In this document: piece by piece, positions 61,250-64,000 of the stretch | Position numbering within the stretch: position 1 is the first letter of the stretch | Layout: the number at the start of each line of letters is the position of its first letter | Assembly (NCBI GenBank): GCA_035765195.1 | Contig: DASTYC010000038.1 | Coordinates: forward strand, 310,001 to 374,000 | Length of the DNA stretch: 64,000 nucleotides | Direction: 5' to 3' | From: CALAED01 sp035765195 | Lineage (GTDB): Bacteria > Actinomycetota > Actinomycetes > Streptosporangiales > Streptosporangiaceae | Notes under the pieces: model-generated | Databases searched by the model: none | Seen by the model: the letters and a program-made list of their open reading frames with translations, nothing else | What the model was told of the DNA's origin: nothing | Translations under genes and position numbers: made by a program

Positions 61250-62116
61250 ATGAGCGTGCCGGAGGCGCGCGGGAACGGGTTGTCGGCTGAGGCGTACGCC
61301 GCGTTGGCCGACCTCCATCCGCGTGTGGCGAGCGAGATGCTCACCGCCCTGCGCGAGGCGGGGATCGCGGCCTATGCCACCCCCAAGAGCGATCTGATCG
61401 ACAGCATGGTGGCCGAGGGGCGCCCGGACACCCCGGCGGTGTCCGATCGGCTTTACGTCGACGCATCGATGAAGGCGCGCGCCGAACAGATCCTGGCCTC
61501 CCGGCTGCCGCGGTCCGGCGACGGGTTCGCCGGTGAGTCCGCCGCCGACACCGATCCGGCCGGGCCCTCCGGTCCCGGCGCTCCTGCCGCTCCCGCCGCT
61601 CCTGACGGCGCGGCCGGCGGCGACTCGTCCGCCGACCCCTCCGCGCGCGACGAGGAGACGATCTGGGCCGAGATCGTGGCGGCCTACGACATGGACACCG
61701 CGTCCGGCACCGCCGCGCCCCCGTGGCCGGAGGAGGAAGATCTCCCACGCTCCCCTGACAAATCGGACGAGCTGGATGATTCGGTCAAGGAAGACTCTGG
61801 CCAGGATCGGTCGGGACGGCTGCCCACCGCGCGCGTGATCAAGCCGGCCGACGCCGAAGAAACCGAGGGGGACGACGAGGGGCATTTCGTCCCGCCGCCC
61901 CCGCCGCCGCTGCCCTCCGCCGATCCGACCACCAAGCTCGCCTGGGCGGCGTTGTTCGGCGGGCCGCTCTACCTGTTGATCAGCGCGGTGCTCAAGTGGC
62001 AGGTGCCCGGCTGGGTCGCCTTTCTGGCCGTCGCGGCGTTCGTGGGCGGCTTCGTCACGCTCGTGCTGCGGATGGGCGATGACCCCCGCGACCCCGACGA
62101 CGGGGCCGTGGTCTGA
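61250..62116 (+). CDS. Acidic membrane protein of unknown function
   Basis: A 288-residue protein with an N-terminal soluble domain (1-85; LSAEAYAALADLHPRVASEM, then LREAGIAAYATPKSD). A long Pro/Ala/Asp/Glu-rich disordered region (90-222) follows, including PPPPPPLP. Two C-terminal membrane helices (about 226-246 and 252-272) close the chain. The N-terminal part may be a small alpha/beta binding domain. I do not recognise a characterised family. It is divergent from the PlsC gene across about 200 bp. Confidence 0.75.
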   Translation: MSVPEARGNGLSAEAYAALADLHPRVASEMLTALREAGIAAYATPKSDLIDSMVAEGRPDTPAVSDRLYVDASMKARAEQILASRLPRSGDGFAGESAADTDPAGPSGPGAPAAPAAPDGAAGGDSSADPSARDEETIWAEIVAAYDMDTASGTAAPPWPEEEDLPRSPDKSDELDDSVKEDSGQDRSGRLPTARVIKPADAEETEGDDEGHFVPPPPPPLPSADPTTKLAWAALFGGPLYLLISAVLKWQVPGWVAFLAVAAFVGGFVTLVLRMGDDPRDPDDGAVV

Positions 62117-62119
62117 CAG

Positions 62120-62156
62120 AAAGCGGCGGCCCGGCCCGGAGGTCGGACCGCCGCTT
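62120..62156 (+). terminator. Terminator after the acidic membrane protein gene
   Basis: A 9-bp stem AAGCGGCGG / CCGCCGCTT (62121-62129 with 62148-62156), with a further short inner pairing, begins 4 bp after the stop codon. It is a standard GC-rich actinobacterial terminator between convergent genes. Confidence 0.7.
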
Positions 62157-62263
62157 CGCGGGAGGCGAAAGCCTTTCTCGTTCATAGATACGGACGCCAT
62201 GCGTCACCGGATGCCCGGCCGCATAACCGTTTCCTAACTCTTTCGGGTGGTCACGTGCCGCGT

Positions 62264-63289
62264 TCAGCGGGCGACTTTGAGGTAGGCCCGGGTGAGGGTG
62301 ACCGGATCGTCTCCGTAGTTGGTGACGTCGACCCGGTACTTGCGTTCATTGCTCTGCCAGGTCAGCCCGGCGAGGGTGTACTCGATCGCCGAGCCGACGC
62401 CGATCTTGTCTTCGCCCAGCAGATCCCTGACACGGTCGTTGGTGTCGCGCTCGTACTCGGCGAAGATCACCTTGAACTTGGCTCCGGCGGCGGGGGCGTT
62501 CACCACCACGTCCACCGACGTCAGGTAGTACGCCGACTCCTTGGGGAACCAGCTGGGGTAGCTGCCGTCGGTGTGGACCTTGCTCTCGTCGTGGTACTCG
62601 GTGTTGAACGGCACCGAGACGCGCTCGCCGGGCGGGACCTCGAGCGGCTCGGTCGCGCCGAGGCTGATGAGGAGCTTCAAGGTCTCGTCCTCCTCTTCGG
62701 GCACGGTGCCCACGCGCCACTGCCCGTAGTCGTCCTTCACGGCGCGGTTGTAGTCCACGCCGGCACCGTTGATCTTGTGGTTGTTGGAGTACTGCTGGAT
62801 GTGGGCCCGGCCGTCCCAGCGGCCGCCCGACCAGGCGTACGTCTGCCAGCCCCAGGTGATCTTCTTCGCGTCGAACGCGCGCTTGATCACGTTGTAGCCG
62901 GCGTAGAGCCCGACCCGGTCGCGGCCGATCACGCTGGCGGCGCCGTCGAGATAGGCGTTGATCGTCGCCTGCTGCGCGGCGGAGGCGTCGAAGTCGACGG
63001 CGAAGTAGATCGGGCGGCCGGCCGGCATGCCGCACGCCTCCGCCTGTGTGCGGGCGGCCTTCGCGTCCGCCACCCCGGCCGCGCGACCGTCAAGGGGCCG
63101 CTTCGCCGTGTTCTCCCACACGACCACGATCCAGATGCCCGCCGAGGTCAGCTGCCCGGCCTCGGCCGGCGTCAGGTTCTTGCCCGTCGTGTCGTGGGAC
63201 AGATAGCGGCAGACGAACTTCACGCCCGCCCGCTTCAGCGCGGCCGTACCGGGACGGCCCCAGGCGTAGTCAACCCCGAACACGCTCAT
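62264..63289 (-). CDS. DUF1906 glycoside-hydrolase-like protein
   Basis: The N-terminal domain (about 1-205) is a DUF1906 TIM barrel like Mycobacterium Rv2525c: FGVDYAWGRPG, IYFAVDFDAS, GLYAGYNVI and IQQYSN. The C-terminal domain (about 210-341) is a beta-rich module with FKVIFAEYERD. There is no signal peptide at the chosen ATG, although DUF1906 proteins are often exported and linked to cell-wall processes. Activity is unproven in the family. Confidence 0.9.
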   Translation of the reverse strand: MSVFGVDYAWGRPGTAALKRAGVKFVCRYLSHDTTGKNLTPAEAGQLTSAGIWIVVVWENTAKRPLDGRAAGVADAKAARTQAEACGMPAGRPIYFAVDFDASAAQQATINAYLDGAASVIGRDRVGLYAGYNVIKRAFDAKKITWGWQTYAWSGGRWDGRAHIQQYSNNHKINGAGVDYNRAVKDDYGQWRVGTVPEEEDETLKLLISLGATEPLEVPPGERVSVPFNTEYHDESKVHTDGSYPSWFPKESAYYLTSVDVVVNAPAAGAKFKVIFAEYERDTNDRVRDLLGEDKIGVGSAIEYTLAGLTWQSNERKYRVDVTNYGDDPVTLTRAYLKVAR

Positions 63290-63425
63290 CGCGGGTCACT
63301 CCTGTGTCGAGTACTCCGGGTCGCCGACCCAAGACCGCCGCTGCGGGAACGCGCGGCCGCTTGGTCCACGGACTCTAGCGAGAGATGCGCCGCAATATGC
63401 CCCTTTTTCGGGCTTCAAACTGGCA

Positions 63426-64000
63426 TCAGTTGATTTCGGTCTGCAACGCGCCCCACGTCGGCTGTCCGGCGAGCTCGAGCTCCGCGAGCACAGGCCGGTG
63501 GTCGGTGGCGAGCGCGTAGTCACCCGGCCGGCTCGGCTCCGCCGGCACCCCGCACCCGTGGACGCGAATCCGGCGATCGGCGAACACGCCGTCGATGCGT
63601 CGCCGCGGCTGGGCCGAGCTGAACGTGGCCGCGCCGCCCGCCGGCGCGAGCGCGTACGCGTCGGGCAACGACCGGGCCAGCAGCGACCACGCCGGACCAC
63701 CGGGCGGCTCATTGATGTCGCCGGCGAGGACCGCCGGTGCGTCATAGGCCCCCCGCAGCCGCCCGAGCGCGGACAGGACCTGACCGGCGTGCGCGAGACG
63801 CGGACCGTCGCGCAGATCGAGGTGGGTGCTGGCCACCGCCAACCGGGCGTCGCCGATCTCCACGACCGCCAGCGCGACCCCCCGGCGGTGCAGCCTGGGC
63901 ACCCGGGTCAGCAGCCGGTATTCGCGGTGCAGGACGCGTACGGCCGGTCCGGTCAAGATGGCGAGCCCCGCCGGCCGCCGGCCCGCCGCCACCTCCATGC
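63426..64000 (-). CDS. Endonuclease/exonuclease/phosphatase family protein (5' end beyond window)
   Basis: The C-terminal part of an EEP-superfamily metal-dependent phosphoesterase. VASTHLDLRD, VLAGDINEPPGG (metal-binding Asn/Asp) and the catalytic ATDHRPVLAEL are visible. About 191 residues are in the window. The frame remains open at the right edge, so the true start is outside. The substrate could be nucleic acid or a phospholipid/inositol phosphate; it cannot be decided here. Confidence 0.88.
   Translation of the reverse strand, partial: MEVAAGRRPAGLAILTGPAVRVLHREYRLLTRVPRLHRRGVALAVVEIGDARLAVASTHLDLRDGPRLAHAGQVLSALGRLRGAYDAPAVLAGDINEPPGGPAWSLLARSLPDAYALAPAGGAATFSSAQPRRRIDGVFADRRIRVHGCGVPAEPSRPGDYALATDHRPVLAELELAGQPTWGALQTEIN

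Overview
This is 64 kb of chromosome from a very GC-rich actinobacterium, most likely one of the Streptosporangiales or a close relative. The reasons are strongly GC-biased third codon positions, many GTG starts, an mIHF gene, a BldD regulator with an intact c-di-GMP signature, a DUF1906 glycoside-hydrolase-like protein and a HEPN protein of the SAV_6107 type. Gene order from priA to bldD follows that known in Streptomyces. The metF / polyprenyl synthase / Rv2175c-like / PknL-like block recalls Mycobacterium. I do not name a genus. I see no mobile element, CRISPR array, tRNA or rRNA gene. This is core chromosome, and the most interesting signals lie in its regulatory DNA.

Layout, left to right. 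1-3.6 kb: the start of a MoxR-type AAA ATPase (cut by the left edge), a selenium-binding-protein/methanethiol-oxidase homologue, a small membrane protein and a PH-domain protein. 3.6-8.1 kb: hisG, then a riboflavin cluster (ribH, ribBA, ribE) under an FMN riboswitch, then rpe. 8.2-16.3 kb: a PAP2-type phosphatase, then rsmB-fmt-def, an unknown 603-residue protein and priA. 16.4-20.5 kb: metK, coaBC, rpoZ, gmk and mihF. 20.8-31.4 kb: a complete pyrimidine operon pyrR-pyrB-pyrC-carA-carB-pyrK-pyrD-pyrF, tightly coupled by GTGA/ATGA overlaps. A PyrR-type RNA element sits just upstream of pyrR, and a duplicated 96-bp repeat separates pyrK from pyrD. bldD is divergent from this operon.

32.2-39.5 kb: a HEPN-domain gene behind a LexA-type promoter, an L,D-transpeptidase lipoprotein, a YbaK-like deacylase, two secretion-type unknowns, a GNAT acetyltransferase, metF divergent from a polyprenyl synthase, and two small conserved proteins. 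39.5-47.1 kb: a thiamine island. thiE, an Rv2175c-like DNA-binding protein and an FAD oxidoreductase lie on the minus strand. A TPP riboswitch drives thiO-thiS-thiG on the plus strand, followed by a PASTA Ser/Thr kinase and endonuclease IV. 47.5-51.9 kb: a sodium/solute symporter with its DUF485 partner, a LytTR response regulator with an unusual His/Cys-rich tail, and a LytS-type sensor kinase.

52.0-55.0 kb: an aromatic amino acid control region. A Phe-Tyr-Phe-Tyr leader peptide and a near-perfect attenuator precede DAHP synthase. A second leader peptide, rich in Tyr/Trp, with a second terminator-like hairpin precedes an EamA exporter. Both peptides start seven nucleotides after a TANNNT hexamer, as expected of leaderless mRNAs. 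55.1-64 kb: trehalose-6-phosphate synthase, thiI, a tandem carboxymuconolactone-decarboxylase-like protein, a phosphofructokinase with pyrophosphate-type residues behind a DasR-like palindrome, a PlsC acyltransferase, an acidic membrane protein, a DUF1906 protein and an endonuclease/exonuclease/phosphatase-family protein cut by the right edge.
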